Assembly: GCF_051628905.1 (NCBI RefSeq)
Contig: NZ_CP157575.1
Span: forward strand, 2,170,001 to 2,234,000
Source of the DNA: Asaia sp037151935
GTDB lineage: Bacteria > Pseudomonadota > Alphaproteobacteria > Acetobacterales > Acetobacteraceae
DNA length: 64,000 bases
Direction: 5' to 3'
Part shown: in pieces, positions 28,901-36,312 of the stretch
How the letters are laid out: the number at the start of each line of letters is the position of its first letter
Numbering within the stretch: the first letter of the stretch is position 1
Translations under genes and position numbers: made by a program
The notes under the pieces: model-generated
What the model was told of the DNA's origin: nothing
Database searches by the model: none
The model's input: only the letters and a program-made list of their open reading frames with translations

Positions 28901-29504
28901 AGCCCCGCATGAGGCGCCGCTCACCCGGCCCCTGGCCCCCAGTCGGCCGGATAACGCGTCTTACGGCGCCGCCCCACCCGCCCTGTCTCCCCTTCAGGTC
29001 GCTGCCGGACAGGAAAACGGACGCAGGCGCGCGCTCGATCGCGGTATGCTGGTGCATCGTCTTCTGCAATGGCTGCCCGATCGCGATGCGGCGGAATGGC
29101 GTTTTCTTGCCGAGGATTTCCTCGCCCAGCCCGCGCATGGCCTCGCGCGGGAAGAAATCGAGCGTCTGGTGACGCAGGTTCTCGCTATCCTGACGGATGA
29201 GACGCTCGCCCCGCTTTTCGCCCCCGGCAGTAAGGCGGAACAGCCTATCACCGGGCTGGCTTTCGGTCAGGTCGTGCTCGGGCAGGTCGATCGTCTGCGT
29301 GTGATGGAAAATCGCGTCATGCTCTGCGATTTCAAGACGAACCAGTACCCGCCCCGACCGGGTCAGGCCGTGCCCGCTGCCTACAGGCGCCAGATGACTG
29401 CTTATGGTGCGGTGCTCAGGCAGCTTTACCCGGAGCATGAACTCGTCATGGCGCTGGTCTGGACCGAAGGCCCGACCATCAGCCTCGTAGAGATGGAGAA
29501 TTAG
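25986..29504 (+). CDS. addA: Double-strand break repair helicase-nuclease AddA
   Basis: 1172 residues from the ATG overlapping the addB stop (ATGA); the frame extends to 25956. The UvrD-type helicase has Walker A SASAGSGKTKLLIDRLL (about 34-50), the TFTRAAAAEM motif, LLLDEVQDTSAAQW (Walker B, motif II), VGDFKQSIYAFQGAD (motif III), VMTVHGSKGLQA-like motif V, and LYVALTRASD (motif VI). The C-terminal nuclease has CDFKTNQYP. It is the ATP-driven subunit of AddAB. Confidence 0.96.
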   Translation: MSELVKMNAQVIASANDIQRQASDPLASVFVSASAGSGKTKLLIDRLLRLMLPVLMPDPETGAPVLLPGSDPARIQCLTFTRAAAAEMANRLQSRLGRWVSLSDAALDCELHGLSVPVSPETRQAARALFVRVLDLPGGMKIGTIHAFCQSLLRRFPLEAAINPHFTLMEETDSSLALANAIEQTLSRAKGDAAMEARLTLLAGQVGLEDYLDRIRALQGRVSRLRQSFARWQIEPGAIERAYRKAFGAGDEVDLADLEAQRCASPQEDALRRCAQEALPLGTATMQATLGKMLDALSRPASERDPVLWTDLFVTGTGTPRAARAFVPAAIARDRLHIMEAFTAEAERVIALDRAIAVQRLIALNLALFALAAPTLERYAQDKTLRGLVDYDDLIASTRDLLRDPGASWVLYKLDGGLDHLLLDEVQDTSAAQWEIATALIEEFFVGESAREMDGRPRTVFAVGDFKQSIYAFQGADPQGLFGARDRFREMVLGAEQDWRTPEIGVSFRSVTPVLDLVDAVFTSPLAADGLREPGREALPPHRSARPGQGGRVELWPLVPKDEKDAIDDPWAAPSGNAGQSRAPQKLADTLAQWIARQIGKPPQPGQAPLRAGEVLVLVPRRSAFLRALIRALKGQGVEVATLVGVGLTDSLAVQDLMALCHALLLPQDNLTLAAVLTSPFGGVSDSSLMDLAMERGERPLWTVLRERHRERPEWQSAWERLSALQTRIDFATPYQILADALGRHEGRARALARLGPEAAEPLDDLLSAALRFEALHAPSMQGFLHWLGSSSLTVKREAEAEIDAVRIMTVHGSKGLQARLVILPDMTGEVQGETKLLWTRESGLDLPVWMPGRELPSALGEKLKEQEKAAAQAERNRLLYVALTRASDWLVVCGWEPRRKQSDTSWYALCEAGFAALGAASHPFDGGWEGERLVIEAEPESALYAPKAVVPLPSMPMPVLFGQAPGWYARPAPHEAPLTRPLAPSRPDNASYGAAPPALSPLQVAAGQENGRRRALDRGMLVHRLLQWLPDRDAAEWRFLAEDFLAQPAHGLAREEIERLVTQVLAILTDETLAPLFAPGSKAEQPITGLAFGQVVLGQVDRLRVMENRVMLCDFKTNQYPPRPGQAVPAAYRRQMTAYGAVLRQLYPEHELVMALVWTEGPTISLVEMEN

Positions 29505-29689
29505 CGCCGCCGATCGAACGGCCTGAGGCTTGTGCTATGCAGTTGGGACTTTCATGAATACGGCATCTGCCCGCATCGATTGCGACCCGCGCGCCGAAGC
29601 GTTTTCGGGATGTCAGTACGTGAGGAGCGTGTCGCGCTCGATTTAGCCTGCCCGGCGTTTCATCACCGAAGGGTCAGGCAGGGTTCCGT

Positions 29690-29956
29690 TCAATGGCGGT
29701 AACGATCGCCACCATGACCGCCGTAACGGGGGCCGCGATTGCCGCGCCTGTCGTCGTAACGCTGGCGATAGCCAGGGCCACCCCAGCCGCGTCCGGTATA
29801 ATGCGGGCCGACGGAATAACCGCCATTCCAGCCCTGCCGTCCCCACCCTCCGGGATAGCCGTAATAGCCGCCACCATAACCGTCATAGCCGCCACAGCCC
29901 GACAGGCCGAGGGAAGAAATCGCCGCAAGGGCGAAAAGGGCGGATGCTTTTTTCAC
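29690..29956 (-). CDS. Small Gly/Tyr/Arg-rich lipoprotein
   Basis: 88 residues. A lipoprotein signal peptide with lipobox LSGC (Cys about residue 21) precedes a mature peptide made almost wholly of Gly, Tyr, Trp, Arg and Asp (GGYDGYGGGYYGYPGGWG and similar). Such composition suggests a flexible surface or envelope protein. Its ATG overlaps the stop of the upstream VOC-fold gene by four bases, so the two are coupled. Similar lipoproteins evolve fast, and no function can be assigned. Confidence 0.7.
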   Translation of the reverse strand: MKKASALFALAAISSLGLSGCGGYDGYGGGYYGYPGGWGRQGWNGGYSVGPHYTGRGWGGPGYRQRYDDRRGNRGPRYGGHGGDRYRH

Positions 29957-30960
29957 CGGGGCAGGGCTCCTTCGAGCATGTCTTTCTGGGATTCGATCAC
30001 ACCGAATACGGCACCCCCCGGATCGGCCAGAACGGCAATCTGGGCGCCATCACGATCGACATGGGTCGGAACGATAACGCGCCCGCCAAGAGCCTGCGCC
30101 CTGTTCGAAACAGCCGCGCTGTCGCGAACTTCGATGAACTGAATCCAGCGCGCCCTGTCACGCGGTTCCATGCCCGGTGGCAAAGTATTGATGCTGGCGC
30201 GCTCCTTGTCCTGTGAGGTGAGCATGTAATGCTGGGGGCTGTCGGCTTCGGGGGAAGCGACGATCTTGTAGTTGAAGAGGAGCTGGTAATAGCCCGCAGC
30301 CGCTCTCGGAGCCGGGGAAAGCAGCGTTGCCCACGACCAGCTGTTCAGAACCGGATCGCTATCGCGGTCGACAGGATCGCCGGACTGGGCGCTGAGGGCG
30401 GCATAGAGGCCGTGCTGCGGGTCGGAGACAATCACCGCCTGACCCAGACCGGCGATGGGTCTGGGACCGAAAAGCGTCTTGCCGCCCTGCTGCTTCGTGA
30501 CACGGGCCACAGTCGCCGTGTCAGAAGTGGACAGGAATGGCATCCAGAAAGGCACGTCGTGCCTGGGGTCGTCGAGTTTGTGAGCCACGATCATGCCGAC
30601 AGGCTGGGTGCCGAGGGTAATTTCCACACGCGGGGTCTTGCCATCGTTGACGGGGCGAAACCCCCAGCCAAACAGCGCACTATAGAAGCGCTCCGCTCCG
30701 GCGAGATCGGGCGTGACAAGCATCGAGAACACGATTTTTCCTGGCAGCAGGCGATGCGTGGCGGGCGATGTCAGAGGGGTGAGTGCGCCCGGTGTCGAGG
30801 GGGGCACGATCGCCCGGACTGGCAGGGACTCGGACGTGTAATCCTCGGGAGCAGGAGGCATCGGCGCCAGCGCAGGCTGGGCAAGAGCGAGGGGAGCCAC
30901 GGTCAGAAGGCTCGTGCCACAAAGCATGGCAAGCCAGAATCCGCGCGAAACATGACGCAT
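29953..30960 (-). CDS. Exported VOC (glyoxalase-fold) protein with two VOC domains
   Basis: 335 residues. A signal peptide likely ends at ALA-Q (about residue 27), followed by a Pro-rich linker. The first VOC domain spans about 75-190 (FSMLVTPDLAGAERFYSALF as its opening strand and helix, in parts) and the second about 205-325 (SWATLLSPAPRAAAGYYQLL). The domain pair resembles CFP30B-like proteins, normally cytoplasmic; here it is exported. Coupled to a small lipoprotein downstream. Substrate unknown. Confidence 0.75.
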   Translation of the reverse strand: MRHVSRGFWLAMLCGTSLLTVAPLALAQPALAPMPPAPEDYTSESLPVRAIVPPSTPGALTPLTSPATHRLLPGKIVFSMLVTPDLAGAERFYSALFGWGFRPVNDGKTPRVEITLGTQPVGMIVAHKLDDPRHDVPFWMPFLSTSDTATVARVTKQQGGKTLFGPRPIAGLGQAVIVSDPQHGLYAALSAQSGDPVDRDSDPVLNSWSWATLLSPAPRAAAGYYQLLFNYKIVASPEADSPQHYMLTSQDKERASINTLPPGMEPRDRARWIQFIEVRDSAAVSNRAQALGGRVIVPTHVDRDGAQIAVLADPGGAVFGVIESQKDMLEGALPR

Positions 30961-31061
30961 CGACGAAAGAACCCCTCGGATGATGTGATTAGCCTCTCCC
31001 TAAAAACGTTTGCGTATCCGTTCTGTTTCCTGACGTGAGGCGATTCCTGCTTCACTAGCTC

Positions 31062-31090
31062 TTGAACGCCTTGCCTGAACTGCTGATATG
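31062..31090 (+). promoter_or_regulatory. Candidate promoter of trxA
   Basis: TTGAAC, 17 bp, then GATATG, about 50 bp before the trxA ATG, in the divergent region between the VOC-protein gene and trxA. The -35 is good and the -10 weak. Confidence 0.35.
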
Positions 31091-31138
31091 TCTTGTTGAG
31101 ACGGACCCGACCGGTCTGCATTGCGAATGGAGAACAGG

Positions 31139-31465
31139 ATGAGCGACAACACCGTAGCTGTCAGCGACAGCGGTTTCGAAAAAGACGTGCTGCAGGCCGA
31201 AGGCCCCGTGCTGGTCGATTTCTGGGCAGAATGGTGCGGCCCCTGCAAAATGATCGCACCCGCGCTCGACGAGATCGGCGGCGAGTACAAGGGCCGTCTG
31301 ACCGTCGCCAAGATCAATATCGACGAGAACCCCGAAGCGCCGACGCGTTTCGGTGTGCGCAGCATTCCGACGCTTATGGTCTTCAAGAACGGTGAAGTCG
31401 TTGCCCAGAAGACCGGCGCCCTGCCCAAGAGCGCGCTCAAGGCATGGGTCGACTCGGCACTCTGA
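31139..31465 (+). CDS. trxA: Thioredoxin
   Basis: 108 residues from the ATG preceded by GGAG; the TTG six codons upstream is unlikely. The active site is DFWAEWCGPCKMIAP with the WCGPC pair at about residues 32-36, and the cis-proline loop is RSIPTLMVFKNG. It reduces cytoplasmic disulfides with thioredoxin reductase. trxA often follows addA in alphaproteobacteria; here two opposite-strand genes are inserted between them. Confidence 0.97.
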   Translation: MSDNTVAVSDSGFEKDVLQAEGPVLVDFWAEWCGPCKMIAPALDEIGGEYKGRLTVAKINIDENPEAPTRFGVRSIPTLMVFKNGEVVAQKTGALPKSALKAWVDSAL

Positions 31466-31473
31466 GTCTCGAG

Positions 31474-31500
31474 GAGAGCCTTCTGGAACAGGGGGCTCTC
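31474..31500. terminator. Hairpin between convergent trxA and hpnK
   Basis: GAGAGCC and GGCTCTC pair over a 13-nt loop immediately after the trxA stop. No T-run follows, so termination is possible but not certain. Confidence 0.35.
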
Positions 31501-32356
31501 AGGGGCGGGGAAGCGTGTTCCCTGCCCAGTCGCTCAGCACGATATCCGCTGAGCGTACGGCCTGACGCAGTTCGGGGCTTATCAGGGCATCGAACTCGCC
31601 ACGTTGGTCGTATTCCGGCATGAGTCCTTGCAACAGCGCATTCTGTTCGAGCGCCGGGTGGAAATAAAGCTCGGACAGACCTTCAGGTAAATGCGGCATA
31701 AGCCCCGCCACGCGACCCGGCCGCATCTGGCCGCTCCAGGCCAGGCCGAAGCAATGATCGTTGGTGGTCATCCCTGCCCGTGCGATCTGATGGCGCAGCA
31801 CCCCGCACCAGCGACGCAGAGCCGCCGCACCCAGTGAGTCGAAATGGGTCTCGGCGGCGGCAAGCGGCTCGGGCGGTTCGCAGGGCGTCCGCACATGGTG
31901 CAGACCGTAATGCTGCCCGGTTTCGATCATCATCCGCCCCACGGTCGGATGGAGATGCATATGCTTATGGGCATTGGCATGATCCAGCGTCAGGCCTGAG
32001 GCCATGAAAGCCCGGAACTGGGCCTCGATCTCCCGTAACAGGGCCCGTCGCGCTGCGGGACGGAAGAAATAGGAAACCCCCAGACCGAGCTGGCTGGTGC
32101 CGAACCGGTCATCGGGGGTCGCAATGGCCGGTATTGTGGCACCTGGCAGGGCAGTATCGCCCTCGATGACCACCAGATGCAGCCCGACACGCAGGTCGGG
32201 CAGTCTTTTGGCACGACGCACCGCATCGACGCTGGCGGGGCCAGCGACCATGAGGCTGGCCGTCGAGAGCAGCCCGTCACGATGGGCGATCTCGACGGCC
32301 TCGTTGACCTCTTCACTCAGGCCGAAATCATCGGCTGAGACGATAAGACGACGCAT
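31499..32356 (-). CDS. hpnK: Hopanoid biosynthesis protein HpnK (YdjC-type deacetylase)
   Basis: 285 residues. The metal-binding start RRLIVSADDFGLSEEVNEAV (Asp-Asp) and the HANAHKHMHLHP motif (about 125-136) are those of the YdjC/ChbG deacetylase family. In the known pathway HpnK deacetylates N-acetylglucosaminyl-bacteriohopanetetrol made by HpnI. It is last in the hpnM-I-J-K series, 6 bp after hpnJ. Confidence 0.93.
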   Translation of the reverse strand: MRRLIVSADDFGLSEEVNEAVEIAHRDGLLSTASLMVAGPASVDAVRRAKRLPDLRVGLHLVVIEGDTALPGATIPAIATPDDRFGTSQLGLGVSYFFRPAARRALLREIEAQFRAFMASGLTLDHANAHKHMHLHPTVGRMMIETGQHYGLHHVRTPCEPPEPLAAAETHFDSLGAAALRRWCGVLRHQIARAGMTTNDHCFGLAWSGQMRPGRVAGLMPHLPEGLSELYFHPALEQNALLQGLMPEYDQRGEFDALISPELRQAVRSADIVLSDWAGNTLPRP

Positions 32357-32362
32357 GAAAGA

Positions 32363-33787
32363 TCAGGCGGCGTTACGGCCTTTGAGGAACTGGAAGAACT
32401 CCACACCCTCGCGCAGACGGCGCTTCATCATCTGCGGGCTGCGCACCATCTCGTTGACGATCGAGGCGATCTTCGGCGCACGGAAGTAGAATTTGCGGTA
32501 GAATTCCTCAACCGAGGCAAAGATCTCGGTATGCGACAGATGCGGGTAGTGCAGCGGGGCGATCTGCACGCCATGCTCGTCGATCAGTTCGGCTTCAGCC
32601 TCGTTGAACCAGCCATTCTCGGTAGCCTGCTTGTGCAGGGCCGTGCCGGGATAGGGTGCTGCCAGAGAGACCTGCAGCGTATGCGGGTTGATCTCGCGGG
32701 CGAACTGGATGGTTTCCTGAATGGTCTCCTTCGTCTCGCCCGGCAGGCCGACGATGAAGGTACCATGGATCTTGATGCCCAGCTTGTGGCAGTTCTTCGT
32801 GAACTCGCGTGCCGTTTCGACGCGCATGCCCTTCTTGATGTTGTGAAGGATCTGCTGGTTGCCGCTCTCATAGCCGACCAGAAGCAGGCGCAGCCCGTTT
32901 TCCTTCATGATCTTGAGCGTTTCGTAAGGCACGTTCGCCTTGGCATTGCACGACCAGGTTACGCCCAGCTTGCCCATTTCGCGGGCAATGGCTTCGGCGC
33001 GGGGCAGGTCATCGGTGAAGGTGTCGTCATCGAACATGAACTCCTTCACCTGCGGGAAATACTGCTTGGCGAGGCGGATCTCGGCGGCAACATGCTCGGG
33101 GCTGCGCGTGCGGTAGCGATGGCCGCCAACCGTCTGCGGCCAGAGGCAGAAGGTGCAGCGCGACTTGCAGCCACGGCCCGTATAGATCGAGATATACGGG
33201 TGCATCAGATAGCCGATGAAGTAGTCTTCGATCTTCAGGTCGCGCTTGTAGACCTCGGTCACGAAGGGCAGGCTGTCCATGTCCTCGATCATGGCGCGGT
33301 CACGATTGGCGATGATCTCGCCATCCTTGTTGCGCCAGGTGATGCCGTCGACATCCTTGAGATCGCGGCCTTCGGCGATTTCCTTGATCGTGAAATCGAA
33401 TTCGTTGCGCGCCACGAAATCGATCGGGCTGCCCTGAGCCATCGATTCGTCGGGCTGCACCGCCACCTTGGCGCCAACCATGCCGATCATCAGATTGGGG
33501 TTGGCATCTTTCAGCATCTGGGCAACGCGTACGTCGGAGGCGAAAGACGGGGTGGAGGTGTGCATCACCACCAGATCGCGATTCATCACGTCTTTCAGGA
33601 TCGGCTCCATGCCCATGCGCGACGGAGGCGCATCGATCAGGCGCGAGCCCTCGACCATGGCGGCGGGCTGAGCCAGCCACGTCGGGAACCAGAAGGAGCG
33701 GATCTCGCGCTTGGCCTGGTAACGCGAACCGGCTCCGCCATCGAAACCGTCGAATGAAGGGGGCTGAAGGAACAGCGTGCGCATCAT
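32363..33787 (-). CDS. hpnJ: Radical SAM hopanoid protein HpnJ (cyclitol ether formation)
   Basis: 474 residues. An N-terminal B12-binding-like domain is followed by the radical SAM core with YTGRGCKSRCTFCLWPQ, giving Cys207-x3-Cys211-x2-Cys214 for the 4Fe-4S cluster. HpnJ is known to convert glucosaminyl-bacteriohopanetetrol to the cyclitol ether by ring contraction. It lies between hpnI and hpnK, which make its substrate. A 109-bp gap separates it from hpnI and could hold a separate promoter. Confidence 0.95.
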   Translation of the reverse strand: MMRTLFLQPPSFDGFDGGAGSRYQAKREIRSFWFPTWLAQPAAMVEGSRLIDAPPSRMGMEPILKDVMNRDLVVMHTSTPSFASDVRVAQMLKDANPNLMIGMVGAKVAVQPDESMAQGSPIDFVARNEFDFTIKEIAEGRDLKDVDGITWRNKDGEIIANRDRAMIEDMDSLPFVTEVYKRDLKIEDYFIGYLMHPYISIYTGRGCKSRCTFCLWPQTVGGHRYRTRSPEHVAAEIRLAKQYFPQVKEFMFDDDTFTDDLPRAEAIAREMGKLGVTWSCNAKANVPYETLKIMKENGLRLLLVGYESGNQQILHNIKKGMRVETAREFTKNCHKLGIKIHGTFIVGLPGETKETIQETIQFAREINPHTLQVSLAAPYPGTALHKQATENGWFNEAEAELIDEHGVQIAPLHYPHLSHTEIFASVEEFYRKFYFRAPKIASIVNEMVRSPQMMKRRLREGVEFFQFLKGRNAA

Positions 33788-33896
33788 GATGAAGAAAATC
33801 CTTGGATGAACCGTCGGATCGCAAGATCCGCAAAAGTGAAGGGGTCAGAAATTTCTGACGAATGCCTCAGCATATGGGGCCGAAACCCTGAAAAGT

Positions 33897-35084
33897 CTAA
33901 TCTCCGGGCTCGACGGGTTGTATTGGCGGAGTAATCGGCGCGGCTCGACGGATGTGAAGCGTCTGCCCACGCCACTCCACGCGCTGGCCTCTCGCGCTGC
34001 CGACCATGATGGCGGCTGACAACCATTCTCGCAGGGGAAACAACCCGTAAACCGAAGGAGAAAGACGACCGAGGCAGCGATCGATCATGAGCGCCGCGAG
34101 AACGCGCACTGCCCAGACGCAGAGAAAGAACCACAGCGCCCAGCGCGCAGGCCAGCAGCAGAACAGCACGACGCTCGACCAGAAGAGCGGAAGCTGGATG
34201 GCAGAAAGTCCATACCCTACCGGCTCGACATTCTTGACCGTGCGCCCCCAGCGCAGCTCATGTTCGATCATGTGACCGGCAGTGGGCTCGGCCACTGTCG
34301 TCCAGGTCATGCATGGCGCTAGGGCGATGGCCTTGCCATGAGCACGGACAAGCTGCCCCAGAACGGCGTCGTCAGCCACATGATCGGCCAGTGCCCCAAG
34401 GCCGCCGACGCGCTCGAGAAGGGCGCGTTTCAGGGCCATCGTCGCCCCGAGGCAATCCTGTCGACCGAGCATCCGCGACATCATCACGCCGGGCATGAAA
34501 TTGTGATTGATCTGCGATGCAGCGAATTCCCTGACCGTCGACGAAGAGGCGGGCAGACCGGCATAGAGCGTGGTAACAAGCCCCACATTGGGTTGGGAAA
34601 GCGTCGCGACCACATGGCGCAGATAATCGCGCTGCACATGAATATCCGAGTCGGAGATCACGAGGATGTCGTGTTTCGCCGAAGGATACATGTTGATGAG
34701 ATTGGCGATCTTGCGGTTCGTGCCGTGTGTTGTCCCATCGATCATCAGTGCGATATCGCGCTCGGGATACTCGGTCGCGAGACGCCGGACGATCGCAATC
34801 GCGGTGTCGTCCTGTCTCTGGACGCCGAAAACGATCTGATACTCTGGATAATCCTGCTCGCAGAAGCTGCGCAGTGCGTCTTCCAGCAAAGGCTCATCCC
34901 CATGCAGGGGTTTGAGCACCGTGACCGCCGGGAGCGGCAGAACGGGGGATTCGGGTCTTGCGATGCGCCGCTTTTCACTACGTCGAAAGGCAGCGATCAG
35001 CCCGGCGCCGATAACTGATTGTGCACAGCCTGCGACGGCAAGGCAGGCTGATGCATAGCCGAGCCAGTTCAGAGCGAGAGCCAC
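33897..35084 (-). CDS. hpnI: Hopanoid glycosyltransferase HpnI (family 2)
   Basis: 395 residues. One N-terminal membrane helix precedes the GT2 domain, with PAVTVLKPLHGDEPLLEDAL, DILVISDSDIHVQRDYL (the DxD motif) and the C-terminal ELRWGRTVK (QxxRW-like) segment, then two to three further helices (about 300-345). HpnI adds N-acetylglucosamine to bacteriohopanetetrol. It begins with GTG and is 54 bp downstream of hpnM. Confidence 0.93.
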   Translation of the reverse strand: MALALNWLGYASACLAVAGCAQSVIGAGLIAAFRRSEKRRIARPESPVLPLPAVTVLKPLHGDEPLLEDALRSFCEQDYPEYQIVFGVQRQDDTAIAIVRRLATEYPERDIALMIDGTTHGTNRKIANLINMYPSAKHDILVISDSDIHVQRDYLRHVVATLSQPNVGLVTTLYAGLPASSSTVREFAASQINHNFMPGVMMSRMLGRQDCLGATMALKRALLERVGGLGALADHVADDAVLGQLVRAHGKAIALAPCMTWTTVAEPTAGHMIEHELRWGRTVKNVEPVGYGLSAIQLPLFWSSVVLFCCWPARWALWFFLCVWAVRVLAALMIDRCLGRLSPSVYGLFPLREWLSAAIMVGSARGQRVEWRGQTLHIRRAAPITPPIQPVEPGD

Positions 35085-35138
35085 GTGACCCCTTTTCCCT
35101 TTTCAGGGCATGCTATCTGGGGAAACCGGCCGCGCATC

Positions 35139-35813
35139 TTAATTGTTCATGAACTTTGCGGTCTTGCGGTTGAGCAGGGTCACGAGAGCGTCGGCACCGC
35201 CCTTGGCCAGGGTCGAGCTGAAATCGGCGCGCTGCGCGGCGACCTGACTGATATGACCGTTGAGCAGAATATCGACGATGCGATAGCCCCCGCCCGAAGG
35301 CATCATCACATAATTGATGGCGGTCGATGAATCCCCGCCATCGCCGATCGTGGTGTTGACGATCGTGCTGCCGCCAGTCGGGGCAGGGCGCGTGGTCGGG
35401 CTGACGGTGAACTTGGCGCCCCCACCCTTCTTGAAGCTCGATACGTAGCGGGCGATCGTGAACTGGCGGAACGCCGCCAGCAGCCTGCTCTGCTCATCGG
35501 CCGAGAGCGTCGTGTAGCGCATGCCGATTGAATTATGCAGCACGGTCGAGAGATCGAAGCTGCGATCGATGACGGGGGCCACGATCTGGGCACGTGCCTC
35601 GGCTGTGCCGCTGGTTGGCGACTGGATCTGGCCAAGGGCGGCATAGAGATCGTTGATCGGGCTGACTGCGGCGGATTGGGCAAAAGCCGGTGCGAACAAT
35701 GCAGAGGAGGACAGCGCGACAGGGGCAGAGAAAAGGGCCATCAGTCCCAGAACGGCACGACGCGTGCGCGCGGTACGGGCATTCTCGGGCACTCTGCTAG
35801 GAAACTGTGTCAT
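35139..35813 (-). CDS. hpnM: Hopanoid-associated MlaC-like periplasmic protein HpnM
   Basis: 224 residues. A long signal peptide with an RTRR start ends at AFA-Q (about residue 46). The mature protein has the MlaC/Ttg2D fold (DLSTVLHNSIGMRY, ADEQSRLLAAFRQFTIARY, GYRIVDILLNGHISQVAAQR). MlaC proteins carry phospholipids across the periplasm; HpnM is the version found in hopanoid clusters and may ferry hopanoids. It heads the hpnM-I-J-K set and faces hpnH. Confidence 0.9.
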   Translation of the reverse strand: MTQFPSRVPENARTARTRRAVLGLMALFSAPVALSSSALFAPAFAQSAAVSPINDLYAALGQIQSPTSGTAEARAQIVAPVIDRSFDLSTVLHNSIGMRYTTLSADEQSRLLAAFRQFTIARYVSSFKKGGGAKFTVSPTTRPAPTGGSTIVNTTIGDGGDSSTAINYVMMPSGGGYRIVDILLNGHISQVAAQRADFSSTLAKGGADALVTLLNRKTAKFMNN

Positions 35814-35848
35814 GCTGCGTCCTCAAAATCTGTCCCGCTGATCGGGAG

Positions 35849-35860
35849 AGACATATGTCT
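35849..35860. promoter_or_regulatory. Palindrome in the hpnM-hpnH intergenic region
   Basis: AGACATATGTCT is a perfect 12-bp palindrome 36 bp before hpnM; a related GCATATGTC occurs about 75 bp further on (near 35927). Two similar half-sites in a divergent region suggest an operator. The rest of the 499-bp gap (35814-36312) has no gene. Confidence 0.35.
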
Positions 35861-36104
35861 GGATCCGTAGTCGGAAAGCTGGGGAGACTCCCTACAAAAA
35901 CAAGTCATCCGGCGTTCAACTGCGGCGGCATATGTCCGACATAACGTCGAAAAGTGCAATCTTGTCGCCGTTTTGCAATAACGAAGGCAGCGAATTCGCG
36001 CATCGGCAGGAGCCGCGCAACAGATTTCAGCTTAAAATTTGGTTAGTTATTATGGATAAATGTCGCCAAAATGACACAGTAGGCGCTACGAAGCGTCTCC
36101 GATG

Positions 36105-36134
36105 TTGAGGGGAGGCCTGTGCACGGTGTATAGG
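36105..36134 (+). promoter_or_regulatory. Candidate promoter of hpnH
   Basis: TTGAGG and TATAGG are separated by 18 bp, about 180 bp before the hpnH start, in otherwise AT-rich DNA. It lies just upstream of a terminator-like hairpin in the presumed leader. Confidence 0.35.
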
Positions 36135-36174
36135 CCACGTTTTACCATCCCGATCGTATCATTTTCAGTCTTGC

Positions 36175-36203
36175 ACACCGACCCTTATTCCGGTGTTGTT
36201 TTT
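36175..36203 (+). terminator. Terminator-like hairpin in the hpnH leader (possible attenuator)
   Basis: ACACCG and CGGTGT pair around a 10-nt loop and are followed by TGTTTTTC. No plus-strand gene lies upstream for it to terminate, so it would sit inside the 5' leader of hpnH, about 110 bp before its ATG. The stem is only 6 bp. Confidence 0.4.
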
Positions 36204-36312
36204 CGAAATCATATGACCAACGGGTCTTACGTATGACGGCGTCGCGGTAATCATGTCGGGCCTTTTCTGACACCGCGTCCGCATGTCATCTGGTGTAGGA
36301 GCATAGAGTTAC

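Noticed and set aside
32531..33757. 408-codon plus-strand open frame
   Set aside because: Antisense shadow of hpnJ with no start signal or recognisable motif.
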